Below are positions 24,773-33,414 of a DNA stretch of 64,000 nt, piece after piece. Where the stretch lies: the NCBI GenBank assembly GCA_031547595.1, contig JAVBRU010000038.1, forward strand, positions 1 to 64,000, read 5' to 3'. The DNA is from JAVBRU01 sp031547595. Lineage in GTDB: Bacteria; Bacillota; Clostridia; Christensenellales; Aristaeellaceae. How positions within the stretch are numbered: the first letter of the stretch is position 1; each line of letters opens with the position of its first letter. Under the pieces are notes generated by a model. The model saw nothing but the letters and a program-made list of their open reading frames with translations, was not told the origin of the DNA and did no database searches. Both the position numbers and the translations under genes were made by a program.

Positions 24773-26389
24773 TTACCGCACATAAGGCTGCCAGTCGATG
24801 TTTTCCTGGGCCACGATGTAGGGAAGCATAAAGTTTTCGGCATCAGCCGTCCACCAGGTACCGGAGCAGTCCATGATCACATGGGCGAGGCTGCCCACCA
24901 CCATGCCCTCAACAAACTGAGGATCGGGCTTGAAGAAAGTCTGGAAGCTGATATAGTACAGGGTCTCTTCGTCATTGGTATACACGGTCAAGGTGGTAGT
25001 GGAGCCAGCGGGCACACCGGGAGCGCCTTCCAGCGTAGCCACCTTGGTGTAGTATTCGGGAATCATGGCATAATCGGTCAGGGTCTGCTTGGTGACTGCG
25101 CTGTATTCTTCCACGAAGCTGGCGACGTACTCGCCCTTTTGCTGGTTGAACAGCCACATCTTGATAGACAAATCATTGGCGGCGGGATAAGACGAGTTGT
25201 GCAGCTTGCCTTCGGGATAGTAATAGGTAGTGATCCCCGTGATGGGGTCTGTCACATAACCAGCATCCGCCATGGCCTTCCACTCGGTGCGGTCCATGCA
25301 CAGCACGTTAAAATCCTGCGCGGTGTAATAGCGCCACACCAAATCGTTGCCAGGCTTCATGCCAAAGCCGATCAGCTTCTGGTACGCCGTGGCATACCGG
25401 ATGGGGGTGGAGGTGGTATCGCCAATGGACTGGACGAACATCACCTTGGTGCCGCTATCCGCCAGCTGCTTCAGCTCCGCATCGCTCCAGGGCGAGCCTG
25501 CCTCAACCTTCAGCGTGTCTTCCAGCTTGTCGCTGCCAGCGATGCCATCAAAATTGGCGCCACCGTTAAAGATCGCGATGGCCGCATTAAAGCCAGGATA
25601 GCGGCTGACAAAATTCATGGTGAAGGACGAGCCCGCGGATTCGCCCGTCATGTAGATGCGGTTGGCATCCACTTTGCCCTCGGCCACCAGATCATTAGCA
25701 ATCTCTACGATTGCGGCGCACAGGTCATCGGTTTCGCCTGCGTTGCGCTGGGGATAGAGCACATAGCAGGGGAAGGCGCTCTGGATTTCTGCCTTGCCAA
25801 AGGATACGACGAAGTTCGCGCCATACGCATCATTGGTGGTGGAAATGCCACTGCCGCCGGAGTTGAATATCACCAGGGGCAGGGCAGCGCTGGCATTTGC
25901 CGGACTGTACAGATAGCATTCAAGGCGGGCGGTGTTCAACGTTTTTGTGAAGGGCACAAAGGCTTCCACCACGGGATCGCTGATGCTGATTTCGGAAGCA
26001 GCGTCCACATCCAAGGCATCCAGGGTGCTTTCCAGCGCCCAATAGCCTTCCTTGGTGAAGCTGTTTCTGGGGTAGAAAGGCTCTACCCCCACGGTGAGCG
26101 TGTTGCCGGAAACATACACCTTTGTTGCCTGGGCTTCAAAGGGCTCATGGGTTTCCATGGCGTCATACACGGCATGCTTGAGCATAAAATCTGCGGTGGT
26201 CAGCTTCAGTGCGGGGAGGACATCCTCAAGCTCATAGGTGAAGGCGTGGATGGTCTGGCCATAGGCCTCGGACGTGCAATGGGCGGTCACAGAAAGCACC
26301 TTGATTTCCGGCGCGTTTTCTGCCAACCCCAGGGGCAGGACGGCCAGCAATATGGCCACCGCTAGCAAGAGAGACAGCATTTTCCTCAT
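24773..26389 (-). CDS. Secreted alpha/beta hydrolase (esterase/peptidase type), cassette B
   Basis: The 538-residue protein starts with a signal peptide (MRKMLSLLLAVAILLAVLPL, cleavage after GLA near residue 23). Residues 24-160 form a beta-rich N-terminal domain. The hydrolase fold follows: PLVIFNSGGSG near 175 gives the oxyanion region, and RIYMTGESAGSSF near 245 carries the nucleophile Ser in a GESAG elbow. The acid residue is expected around 330-340 and the His near DCSGTWWTADA or slightly before. It probably cleaves an ester outside the cell. It occupies the same position in cassette B that the Sde182-like gene has in cassette A, although the two proteins are not recognisably related. 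An ordinary promoter (TTGTCA, 16 bases, TAGAAT) ends about 60 bases before the ATG. Confidence 0.82.
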   Translation of the reverse strand: MRKMLSLLLAVAILLAVLPLGLAENAPEIKVLSVTAHCTSEAYGQTIHAFTYELEDVLPALKLTTADFMLKHAVYDAMETHEPFEAQATKVYVSGNTLTVGVEPFYPRNSFTKEGYWALESTLDALDVDAASEISISDPVVEAFVPFTKTLNTARLECYLYSPANASAALPLVIFNSGGSGISTTNDAYGANFVVSFGKAEIQSAFPCYVLYPQRNAGETDDLCAAIVEIANDLVAEGKVDANRIYMTGESAGSSFTMNFVSRYPGFNAAIAIFNGGANFDGIAGSDKLEDTLKVEAGSPWSDAELKQLADSGTKVMFVQSIGDTTSTPIRYATAYQKLIGFGMKPGNDLVWRYYTAQDFNVLCMDRTEWKAMADAGYVTDPITGITTYYYPEGKLHNSSYPAANDLSIKMWLFNQQKGEYVASFVEEYSAVTKQTLTDYAMIPEYYTKVATLEGAPGVPAGSTTTLTVYTNDEETLYYISFQTFFKPDPQFVEGMVVGSLAHVIMDCSGTWWTADAENFMLPYIVAQENIDWQPYVR

Positions 26390-26436
26390 GAAAATACCTT
26401 CCTTTCCAATGTATCCGGATTCAGCCCGGTTGATGC

Positions 26437-26464
26437 TTTTATTCTATATACCGTTCCCTGTATG
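26437..26464 (-). promoter_or_regulatory. Promoter of the cassette B esterase gene
   Basis: On the minus strand TTGTCA near 26464 is followed by a 16-base spacer and TAGAAT near 26440. The TGTCGGATA box is not present at the -55 to -75 position, unlike the other secreted esterases. Confidence 0.45.
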
Positions 26465-26470
26465 ACAATA

Positions 26471-26498
26471 GAAAACGCCCCAGCTGTCTGCCGGAGCG
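26471..26498 (-). terminator. Terminator after the second GHKL kinase gene
   Basis: CGCTCCGGC and GCTGGGGCG (26490-26498 and 26476-26484) pair over nine positions with G-U pairs. They are followed on the minus strand by TTTTCTATT, 22 bases after the kinase stop codon. Confidence 0.65.
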
Positions 26499-26519
26499 CC
26501 CGAATTGCTATTTTGGCAA

Positions 26520-27800
26520 TTATTTTGCCGGAATCAGAAGGTTTAGCACAAAGATGCCCTCCTGCGCGGTGATCTCCATTTGCCCGCCGTATTTAGCAGC
26601 CAGATAGCGCATGCTGCGGGTGCCGTATCCGTGAATGGAGGCATCGTCTTGGCTGGTCACAGGCAGTCCGTCTGAAAAATGGATACTGCCTGCATAATAG
26701 TTTTCAATCTGTATCATCACCATGCCTGCGATTTGCCTGACGTTGAGCTTGATGATTTTCTTTTTTTCAGCGGCCAATGATTGCACCGCGCGGATGGCAT
26801 TGTCCAGCGCATTTCCAAAGAGAGAATAAATATCCACCTCTTGCAGGAAAGAAAGGCAGCTGCCATTGGCCATGCAGTTCAGCTGGATGCCCGCCTTCTG
26901 GCAGACCAGGCTCTTTTCGGCCAGCACAAGGTTCAGGGTGTCATTTTCCGTGTCCACACCAAAATCATAGATATTGATCAGCTCGGTGATCCTTTGGATT
27001 TCATCCTGATGGTTCGTCCCGCCATCGGCAGCCAGCAGGGCAAGCAAATGCTTCATATCGTGGCACTTCATGTTGATCATATCAACGGTTTCTCTGGACA
27101 GCGCCATCTGCCGCTTTTCCCGCTCCCACAGCTGCTGCAAAACGGCGGCTTCCTCGGTGGCCCTCACCAACCGCACCAGGCTTCTTTCCATCCACAATGC
27201 AAAAACACAGCTTAGCAAATCATACAAACGCGCTATGTACTCTACAGCAGGCACCATGCTGCTGCGATAATAACTGCAAACTGATGAAAAAACAACGGAG
27301 CCGAACAGGAACATAACACACAGCCCCAGCACAGCCTTATTGCCCATATGGCTGAAGCCCTCGCGTTGTATACGCTTGGTGAAAAGGAAATACCCACAAA
27401 GCAGCGCCAGCACATTAAACAACATCTGAACCAGATACGCTTCGACAAAAAAACCCGCTTGCAATCCTACCAGTATCCGCGATATTTGCAGCACGATCCG
27501 TTGCACTGCTATGCCGCCGATGGCACAATAAAGCCCGATCCAACCTGTCGCCTCAAAGCAAAAGCAGGTTAATGCCACCAGCAGCAAGAACTGAGCGATG
27601 CTATAAAACACGCCCAGATATAGATTCTGCGACCAGGAAGGCTCCCATAAAAGCGCACAGCCCAGGCAGACAATGATAGCACTCACTATACGCCAGGGAA
27701 AATGCCGCTTTTTGGGCAACGGGATAAAAAACAGGCTGGTAAACGCCATCAGTTCAATCATAAACATGGCCCGCAAAAACAAATCCAGCATCAAACTCAT
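26520..27800 (-). CDS. GHKL-type sensor histidine kinase (AgrC-like), cassette B
   Basis: The 426-residue paralogue of the kinase at 22590-23885 has the same plan: about six membrane helices in residues 1-205 and a cytoplasmic GHKL core. The His box is KCHDMKHLLALLA, the N box GNALDNAIRAVQSL and the G box GYGTRSMRYLAAKYGG. The conserved run LSRETVDMINMKCHDMKHL is almost the same as in cassette A. Its membrane sensor half is more diverged than the kinase half, so the two kinases may sense different signals. It starts at ATG 27800, overlapping the regulator stop in ATGA. It should phosphorylate the LytTR regulator encoded immediately before it. Confidence 0.88.
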   Translation of the reverse strand: MSLMLDLFLRAMFMIELMAFTSLFFIPLPKKRHFPWRIVSAIIVCLGCALLWEPSWSQNLYLGVFYSIAQFLLLVALTCFCFEATGWIGLYCAIGGIAVQRIVLQISRILVGLQAGFFVEAYLVQMLFNVLALLCGYFLFTKRIQREGFSHMGNKAVLGLCVMFLFGSVVFSSVCSYYRSSMVPAVEYIARLYDLLSCVFALWMERSLVRLVRATEEAAVLQQLWEREKRQMALSRETVDMINMKCHDMKHLLALLAADGGTNHQDEIQRITELINIYDFGVDTENDTLNLVLAEKSLVCQKAGIQLNCMANGSCLSFLQEVDIYSLFGNALDNAIRAVQSLAAEKKKIIKLNVRQIAGMVMIQIENYYAGSIHFSDGLPVTSQDDASIHGYGTRSMRYLAAKYGGQMEITAQEGIFVLNLLIPAK

Positions 27801-28513
27801 CGCCCATTCCCCTCCCCCAGCCAATGATTAAAAGCCCCCAGGAACTCCTTTTTCTTAGGCCGGCTGATGGGCACGGTTTCGCCGCCAGCCATCAGCACAT
27901 CGCTTCCTTGCAGCTGTTGAATATACCGTGGGTTCAAAAGAAAGCTGCGGTTGCACAGCAGAAAATCGTTCCCCAGCTTTTTTTGCACATCCAGCAAATT
28001 TCCGCTCCCGCTGACGATGCCCTGCCTGGTATGGAAATGCAACATATGGCGGCAGACCTCTACAAAATAAATATCGCAGGTCGGGATGCGCAAAATGCCC
28101 TGCTTCATGGGGATGGTCAACGTTTTGCCTTCCCGCGAAGCCGCCTGGCCCACTGCCCGGCGCATGCTGAGATAAAAGTCCTCATACTGCACCGGTTTTA
28201 GCACAAAGCCCACTGCGTCCACATCGTATCCCTTCACCGCATATCGTGCCATACTGGTGATGAAAACCAGCGGCACCTGCCCATCCATCCGGCGCAGCTT
28301 TTCTGCCGCCTCCATGCCATTCATCAGGGGCATCTGAATGTCTAAAAAGACCAGATCAAAGACAGCCCGGTAATGCTCCAGAAAAGAAACAGCGTTGTCA
28401 AACAAGGTGATCAGCGGTTTTACATCCGGCATATTTTCAGCAAAATATCGGTGAATCAGCCCAGTCACTTGCTGCTGATCCGCTACACAGTCTTCCACGA
28501 TGGCAATACGCAT
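27797..28513 (-). CDS. LytTR-family response regulator (AgrA-like), cassette B
   Basis: The 238-residue regulator has a receiver domain with MRIAIVEDC, a phospho-Asp in VFLDIQMPLMNGM (near 60) and LKPVQY near 105. A LytTR DNA-binding domain (about 133-235) includes VEVCRHMLHFHT and CNRSFLLNPRYIQQLQG. It is clearly paralogous to the regulator at 23882-24601. Start choice: an ATG three codons earlier lies only one base after the GGGGG site, while the ATG at 28513 has a spacing of about ten, and it aligns with the start of the cassette A protein. The leader contains the second copy of the 23-bp repeat. Cross-talk between the two systems is likely in view of their similarity. Confidence 0.9.
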   Translation of the reverse strand: MRIAIVEDCVADQQQVTGLIHRYFAENMPDVKPLITLFDNAVSFLEHYRAVFDLVFLDIQMPLMNGMEAAEKLRRMDGQVPLVFITSMARYAVKGYDVDAVGFVLKPVQYEDFYLSMRRAVGQAASREGKTLTIPMKQGILRIPTCDIYFVEVCRHMLHFHTRQGIVSGSGNLLDVQKKLGNDFLLCNRSFLLNPRYIQQLQGSDVLMAGGETVPISRPKKKEFLGAFNHWLGEGNGR

Positions 28514-28563
28514 TTTGTCCATGCCCCCTTTGCTTCAGCGCTGTTTTCCACACATTTGTGTAT

Positions 28564-28569
28564 ATTATA
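28564..28569 (-). promoter_or_regulatory. -10 element of the cassette B two-component operon
   Basis: TATAAT lies at 28564-28569 on the minus strand, about 50 bases before the start codon. The 23-bp repeat overlaps the -35 position, with its TGTC ending 23 bases upstream of the -10. Confidence 0.55.
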
Positions 28570-28589
28570 ATGGATTATCAGCAAAAACG

Positions 28590-28612
28590 CTTGACATTTT
28601 TTTAGATGTTTC
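28590..28612 (-). repeat. 23-bp repeat in front of the cassette B response regulator
   Basis: These 23 bases are identical to 24668-24690. On the plus strand the same bases begin CTTGACATTTTTTTAGATG, so a weak plus-strand -35 cannot be excluded, but the shared position relative to both regulator genes favours an operator. Confidence 0.75.
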
Positions 28613-28647
28613 CGCTGTTCTGGCTGTTCTTTCGCTTCCGATATTGA

Positions 28648-28675
28648 CGTCTTGGCTTAGATCGCTACAATAGGA
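28648..28675 (+). promoter_or_regulatory. Promoter of the first AraC-family gene
   Basis: TTGACG (about 28645-28650), a 16-base spacer and TACAAT (about 28667-28672) lie just upstream of the ribosome binding site of the AraC gene. No TGTCGGATA box lies upstream. Confidence 0.55.
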
Positions 28676-28693
28676 TATAAAGGAGGCGACAAC

Positions 28694-29800
28694 ATGCTGT
28701 ATACCGCGGAATATCAGGTCATGCAAGACGAGCTAAATGCCTATACCGCTGCCTTTGGCTCACCGCCCAATTACCCTGAAATGAGTCACCTGGTCTTTCT
28801 CAAAGGCCATGCACAGGTAGGCTTCCCTGATATACGAAAAAATCAATTGCAAAACCTGTCGGAAGACGTGTTTTTGCAGCTTATCAAGCACCGGTTTTTG
28901 CCTGTGTTTGAGCCCACCATGACTGATACGACCAACGTAACAGAAGAAACTGTTTTCCCCAAGGCATTTGACGTATACGCCATTCAACAATTCTACAACA
29001 TTTCGCGCGAACCGCATAGCCATGATTATTTTGAGATCGTATACGTATACCGTGGAAGCTGCGAAATGATCTTTGAAAAAAATCAACGCACCTTGGGCGA
29101 AGGCGAGGTTTGCATCATTGCGCCCAACTCCACCCATGGGCTGCATTTGCGTGAGGAGAGCGACCTTACCTTCATCATCTGGGTGCGCAAATCCACCTTC
29201 AGCAACACGTTTTTTCAGCTGCTATCCCGCAATGATCTTCTGTCCTATTTTTTTCAGACGGTTCTCTACAGCAAAAACGAGGCGAATTTTCTGCTTTTCT
29301 TCACCGAAAATACACCGGAAATCAAGTATACCGTTCAGCAGATCATCGTCAACTCCATGGTGATGGATAGTTACGCGAACTCTTTTTGCATCAGTCTGGT
29401 CAGTATTTTGTTTGGCACGATCCTGCGCAATTATTCGCAAACGGTTCATTTCTATAAATACAACTTTGGCACGGACTTTTCCCTCATCCTGCAATACATC
29501 CAGCACAACTACCTTCATCTGTCGCTGCATGATCTGGCAGAAATGTTCCATTACAGCGATGCACATCTGTCTGTGTTGATCAAAAAGAATACCGGGCATT
29601 CTTTTTCTCATTTGGTAACACAACTTAAAATGATTGACGCCGCCAACTACCTAAGCAATTCCGTCCTCAAAATATCCGAAATTGCCTACATGACCGGCTA
29701 TAACTCCCCCGATCATTTTTCCCGTGCTTTTCAGCGTTTTCATGGCGAATCCCCCACCATTTATCGGGAGCGCGTGCAGGATCAGCCGATCGGAACCTGA
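28694..29800 (+). CDS. AraC-family transcriptional regulator, paralogue 1
   Basis: The 368-residue protein has an N-terminal extension of about 95 residues, a cupin-like sensing domain (about 95-220) and two helix-turn-helix motifs in the last 100 residues. The cupin domain carries QQFYNISREPHSHDYFEIVYVY, and the HTH region shows LSLHDLAEMFHYSDAHLSVLIKK divided over two helices and ISEIAYMTGYNSPDHFSRAFQR. The histidines of the cupin (HSHDYFE) could bind a metal or ligand. AraC proteins of this kind usually activate carbohydrate genes. It is divergent from the cassette B two-component operon and convergent with the second AraC gene. AAAGGAGG lies eight bases before the ATG. It is a good candidate reader of the TGTCGGATA box, but nothing in the sequence proves that. 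Confidence 0.88.
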   Translation: MLYTAEYQVMQDELNAYTAAFGSPPNYPEMSHLVFLKGHAQVGFPDIRKNQLQNLSEDVFLQLIKHRFLPVFEPTMTDTTNVTEETVFPKAFDVYAIQQFYNISREPHSHDYFEIVYVYRGSCEMIFEKNQRTLGEGEVCIIAPNSTHGLHLREESDLTFIIWVRKSTFSNTFFQLLSRNDLLSYFFQTVLYSKNEANFLLFFTENTPEIKYTVQQIIVNSMVMDSYANSFCISLVSILFGTILRNYSQTVHFYKYNFGTDFSLILQYIQHNYLHLSLHDLAEMFHYSDAHLSVLIKKNTGHSFSHLVTQLKMIDAANYLSNSVLKISEIAYMTGYNSPDHFSRAFQRFHGESPTIYRERVQDQPIGT

Positions 29801-29856
29801 TATATGCATATAGAGCAATTTCATCAATCGCAGCGGGTAGATTTGCTCTGACCCTT

Positions 29857-29896
29857 CAAAAAAATCACCCCGGCACGCAAATGCCGGGGTTTGCTT
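29857..29896. terminator. Bidirectional terminator between convergent AraC genes
   Basis: CCCCGGCA (29868-29875) pairs with TGCCGGGG (29882-29889). An A-run precedes it and TTTGCTTT follows it, giving a U-tract on both strands. Confidence 0.82.
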
Positions 29897-30990
29897 TACT
29901 CGCCTTTGCTTGCGGCCTCTTGCCGCTTGCGAAAATCAGAGGGCGTCTCGCCAAAGTGCTTCTGAAAGACTTTGGTGAAAGCATCCGGGGACTGAAACCC
30001 GGTACGCTCCGCAACCGCCGAAACGCGCAGTGTGGTGGCGGCTAAGAGCTCCTTTGCCTTGTCCATACGGATTTCATTGATGATCTGCGAGAAATTTTTA
30101 CCCGTGTTCTTTTTGAGCATAACAGACAGATACGACACATTGTAATGGAACAGCTCGGCAAGCTGGGACAGGCTGAGCTGCTGATAGTTGCGGCGGATGT
30201 ATTGCAGCATCAGGGGCACATCGTTGTCCTGGCCGCTGTTATAATACTGGATGGATTTTGAAAAATTGCGCAGCACATGGCCAAAGAATATGTTGACATA
30301 GCTGATCAAAAGCTCGTTGGAATAATCGTCCTGGTTCACGCTGTTGGTTACGATGTCCTGTACAATGCGGCGGATCATCGGCGTATTTCCAGTGAAAAAC
30401 AACAGGTAATTGACATGCTTTTCGCTGTACAGCACCATCCGAAAAAAATCTGCCAGCAAATTATTTTGGGTCAGCAGCCGGAAAAAGGTCTCCTGGAAGG
30501 TAGATTTTCGGATGGTAATCAAAAACACAATGCAGCTTGCGCTGGGGATGCGCAGCCGGTGCCAGCCGCCGGGTGCCATGATGCACATTTCGCCCTCTGT
30601 CATCGTGCGCGTTTCAGATTCAAAGCCCAGCTCGCACTTGCCCCGGTACACATAGGTGATCTCAAAGCAATCGTGCCGGTGCACATTATCGGAAATTTGG
30701 AAAAATTGCTGAATCACATTCACATCCAGCCCACCATAGAAGTGTACCTCCGTCACCTCCGGCGTATCTTTCACTTCCGTGCCAAACAGCTCGCACGGGC
30801 GGTGGGGCAGATAATCCAAAAAGCCCTGTTCATCTAGCGCCTCCAATGCATCCCGGTGCAATTCGGGCTGGATGCTGATCCTATTCTTTCTTGCGATCAA
30901 ATGGCAGATATTCGGATAGCTTGAAAAGCTTCCGTGCGCAGCAACCCAATCGTTCAGCTCCCGCTGGATCAGTTCAAATTCCGCCTTCAT
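29896..30990 (-). CDS. AraC-family transcriptional regulator, paralogue 2
   Basis: The 364-residue regulator has the same domain plan as paralogues 1 and 3: an N-terminal extension, a cupin domain with QQFFQISDNVHRHDCFEITYVY and MAPGGWHRL, and a C-terminal HTH pair. The HTH segments are LSLSQLAELFHYNVSYLSVM and VSAVAERTGFQSPDAFTKVFQK. It is the last gene of the dehydratase operon, 42 bases after the CoA-transferase gene, so it may sense an intermediate of that pathway. The ATG at 30990 has GGAGG about ten bases upstream; an in-frame GTG three codons earlier is too close to that site. Convergent with paralogue 1, sharing a terminator. Confidence 0.88.
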   Translation of the reverse strand: MKAEFELIQRELNDWVAAHGSFSSYPNICHLIARKNRISIQPELHRDALEALDEQGFLDYLPHRPCELFGTEVKDTPEVTEVHFYGGLDVNVIQQFFQISDNVHRHDCFEITYVYRGKCELGFESETRTMTEGEMCIMAPGGWHRLRIPSASCIVFLITIRKSTFQETFFRLLTQNNLLADFFRMVLYSEKHVNYLLFFTGNTPMIRRIVQDIVTNSVNQDDYSNELLISYVNIFFGHVLRNFSKSIQYYNSGQDNDVPLMLQYIRRNYQQLSLSQLAELFHYNVSYLSVMLKKNTGKNFSQIINEIRMDKAKELLAATTLRVSAVAERTGFQSPDAFTKVFQKHFGETPSDFRKRQEAASKGE

Positions 30991-31031
30991 CCTGCTCACA
31001 CCTCCTTCACCGGTTAGGGCGGCTTTTATTA

Positions 31032-32270
31032 TCATCCGATACGCTTTTCCCCGCAGGCTTCCCCAGCAGCGATCATGGCGTCAATTTGCCCTTCGCAGTA
31101 CCCAAGCTGCGCCAGCACGCCCCGCGTATGCTCGCCCAGGAAAGGCGCACGCTCGTAGGCGGGCAGGGGGGTTGCGGCAAACAACACCGGAGTGCGCACC
31201 ATGGTGCGCACCTGCCCGCTGGGGAAGGTCACTTGGGTCAAGGCATCACTGCCCCAGGCCTGCGGGTCTTTGAGCAGCGCGTCCCAGGTCTGGCATACGG
31301 CATAGGGCAGGTCTTCGGCCTGCATGCGCTTTTCCAGCTCCGGCAAATCAAGCGCGCCAATCCCTGCATCCACAATATCATAAAATGCGTCCAAATGGAA
31401 CTGTAAATTGGTTTGGGGAAAGAAACGTTCCTCATTTTCGAGATCCGTGCGCCCAATCACACGCAGGAACTTGGGATAATAGAAATCATACCGCGGCATA
31501 GCAATCTGCACCCAATGGCCATCTTGGGTGCGGTGCGCCACCTGCAATGGGTTCGCGGTTGCCCGGCGGCTGATGGGGTACTGTGTGGAGGGATCGCCAT
31601 ACTGATTGCACTGCAGATACAGGGCAATATCCCAGATGGCGGTATGAAACAGGCTGACCGTCACTTGATCTCCCAGCCCTGTTTCGCGGGCGCGGTACAA
31701 CGCCGCCAGGATGCCGCTGGCCAGATACATGCCCACCTGATGATCGCCAAACCCGGCAATGGGTACCATGGGCGTGCTTTCCTTGTCGTACATGGTGCCC
31801 ATCACCCCGCCCCGGGCAAAAAATGCCGTGAAATCAAAGCCCGGCAAATCCTTATCGGGGCCTTTTTCGCCATAGCCGCTCACATAGCCAAACACCAGGT
31901 GCGGATACTTTTCATTCAGCGTTTGATAATCAAGCCCTGCGCGCTGGAGGGCGGGCTGCCGCCAGTTGGTGACGAAAACATCTGCCCGGGCAATAAGCTT
32001 TTCCAGCGCTTCCCGGCCGGCTTCCGTTTTGGTGTTCAGCGTCACGCATTCCTTGCCCGTGTTTTCCAGGGTGTAGCTGGTATCCTCCCGGTCTCCAAAG
32101 GGGCGTCCTTCATTCACCGCAGTGTAGCGCAACGGATCGCCCGATGGCGCCTCCACCTTCACTACATGCGCGCCCAGATCGGCCAGATACCGGCAGCAGC
32201 AGGGCCCCGCAATAAAGGTGGACAGCTCCAGCACCTCCACCTTCGCCAAGGGCAATTTCAGTTGATTCAT
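31032..32270 (-). CDS. Class III CoA-transferase (CaiB/BaiF family)
   Basis: The 412-residue protein belongs to the family III CoA transferases, which move CoA between carboxylic acids through an aspartyl-anhydride intermediate. Family hallmarks are KVEVLELSTFIAGPCCCRYLADLGAHVVKVEAP (broken over residues 8-40), a central DLPGFDFTAFFARGGVM region containing the catalytic Asp near 165-170, and SGILAALYRARETGLG near 205. The gene directly follows two dehydratase subunits and an activator. In Clostridium sporogenes the phenyllactate pathway combines the same protein types (FldA, FldB/C, FldI), so an aryl or other 2-hydroxyacid is a reasonable substrate. The ATG at 32270 has AGGAAGG nine bases upstream. 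Confidence 0.87.
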   Translation of the reverse strand: MNQLKLPLAKVEVLELSTFIAGPCCCRYLADLGAHVVKVEAPSGDPLRYTAVNEGRPFGDREDTSYTLENTGKECVTLNTKTEAGREALEKLIARADVFVTNWRQPALQRAGLDYQTLNEKYPHLVFGYVSGYGEKGPDKDLPGFDFTAFFARGGVMGTMYDKESTPMVPIAGFGDHQVGMYLASGILAALYRARETGLGDQVTVSLFHTAIWDIALYLQCNQYGDPSTQYPISRRATANPLQVAHRTQDGHWVQIAMPRYDFYYPKFLRVIGRTDLENEERFFPQTNLQFHLDAFYDIVDAGIGALDLPELEKRMQAEDLPYAVCQTWDALLKDPQAWGSDALTQVTFPSGQVRTMVRTPVLFAATPLPAYERAPFLGEHTRGVLAQLGYCEGQIDAMIAAGEACGEKRIG

Positions 32271-32287
32271 TTTGCTTGTCCTTCCTC

Positions 32288-33412
32288 TCATACCAGCATA
32301 TCGCGGAATGTCTCGATCACGGTGCGTGCCTGCTCGTAACGCTCCATTTGCCGGTCAATCTCAAGCACCGTGACAGGCAAGCCCGCAGCATCGCAGGCCC
32401 GCCGAATGAAGGGTATGTCAAACTCCTCCGGATCGCAAAACTTAGTCTGCACCAGCAGCACGCCCTTGGCCCCGGCAGCCACGGCCTCATCGGCAATGCG
32501 CTGGCAGCGGGTTTTCTGGGGGTCATACAGCACGCTGCAATGTCCCATCTGGACAAATTTTTCTGCAAGCGCCATCAGCGGCGAAGCGCCCAGCGGCGCA
32601 TCGGTGCGGTATTGACGGGACTGAGCCGCCACATCGTCGGCCACGATGGTCAGGCCCGCGTCATCCAGCAGGGCATTGAAAGCGGGGCTGTCCGTCAAAA
32701 TACCGCTGACGTAGACCGGGATTTTCCCTTGCCCCTTTTCCTGGCCCTCCAGCGCACTGCACAGACTTTCCACCCAGGCGGTATGATCGGCCTTGGGAAG
32801 GAAGAACGCGCTCTTGAAAATATCGCTGCGCTGCGCCGCGGTGATTTCGGGGTGTTTTGCCAGCACCGGCGGCAGCCTGCGCATGGCGGCATTGTGGGCA
32901 TTGTATACGCGAAGGGAAGCCGCCAGCTTTTCTTCCGAAAAGGAGGCACCCGTGATCCTTTCCAAATCCTCAATCAGGCGCAGATGACCTTCCCGTGTGT
33001 ATTGCACACCATGCACAGTCGCACGGTTTTGCGGGTACAGCATCGGCACCACCGGAATGGACGGCACCGCATACTTGAAATTCTCTGTCAGCACCTTGAG
33101 GCTGTCGCACAGGGGCGCAATGACAATCGCGCTTGCCCCCGCATAGCTGCCCGCCATGCCCAGCTCCACAATGGACTGGGCAACAGAACAAATAAAGGCC
33201 GGGAAAAACCGCCTTGCATTGTTCAACTGCATATCCGCGCCCCAAACGCCCATGGGCATCAGGCCCATGCTGTGGATGATTTCTTCCGGCGCATATACAG
33301 GCGCAGTCAGCACCACCTTCAGGTTTTGCTCAAGATAGCATTCCAGCATGGCCCGGGGATGGGCGGCCGCATCGTGGAAACGTTCAAGCAGCATCTGCAC
33401 ATGGACTTCCAT
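32288..33412 (-). CDS. 2-hydroxyacyl-CoA dehydratase subunit (HgdB/FldC-like)
   Basis: The 374-residue protein is of the D-component family of 2-hydroxyacyl-CoA dehydratases. These enzymes eliminate water from a 2-hydroxyacyl-CoA using a ketyl radical and a [4Fe-4S] cluster. Recognisable parts are KVVLTAPVYAPEEIIHSMGLMPMGVWGADMQLN (split over residues 28-60), CSVAQSIVELGM near 75, IAPLCDSLKVLTENFKY near 96 and VQTKFCDPEEFDIPF near 322, giving the conserved Cys positions. It begins at ATG 33412, the stop of the partner subunit lying two bases away, so the subunits are coupled. A 17-base gap leads to the CoA transferase gene. Which 2-hydroxyacid is used is unknown. Confidence 0.88.
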   Translation of the reverse strand: MEVHVQMLLERFHDAAAHPRAMLECYLEQNLKVVLTAPVYAPEEIIHSMGLMPMGVWGADMQLNNARRFFPAFICSVAQSIVELGMAGSYAGASAIVIAPLCDSLKVLTENFKYAVPSIPVVPMLYPQNRATVHGVQYTREGHLRLIEDLERITGASFSEEKLAASLRVYNAHNAAMRRLPPVLAKHPEITAAQRSDIFKSAFFLPKADHTAWVESLCSALEGQEKGQGKIPVYVSGILTDSPAFNALLDDAGLTIVADDVAAQSRQYRTDAPLGASPLMALAEKFVQMGHCSVLYDPQKTRCQRIADEAVAAGAKGVLLVQTKFCDPEEFDIPFIRRACDAAGLPVTVLEIDRQMERYEQARTVIETFRDMLV

Positions 33413-33414
33413 CG

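Noticed and set aside
24503..26365. A 620-codon plus-strand frame opposite the cassette B esterase
   Set aside because: The minus-strand protein has a signal peptide, a GESAG elbow and a good start; the antisense frame has no recognisable domain and spans a two-component promoter and a terminator.
22590..28513. Agr-type quorum-sensing loci with AgrB and AgrD
   Set aside because: The kinases and regulators are AgrC/AgrA-like, but no AgrB-like membrane protease or small precursor peptide gene is present in the flanking gaps.
28590..28612. The TTGACA inside the 23-bp repeat as a plus-strand -35 of the AraC gene
   Set aside because: No -10 follows at 16-18 bases, and a better promoter lies nearer the gene. 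The second copy at 24668 has no plus-strand gene behind it.
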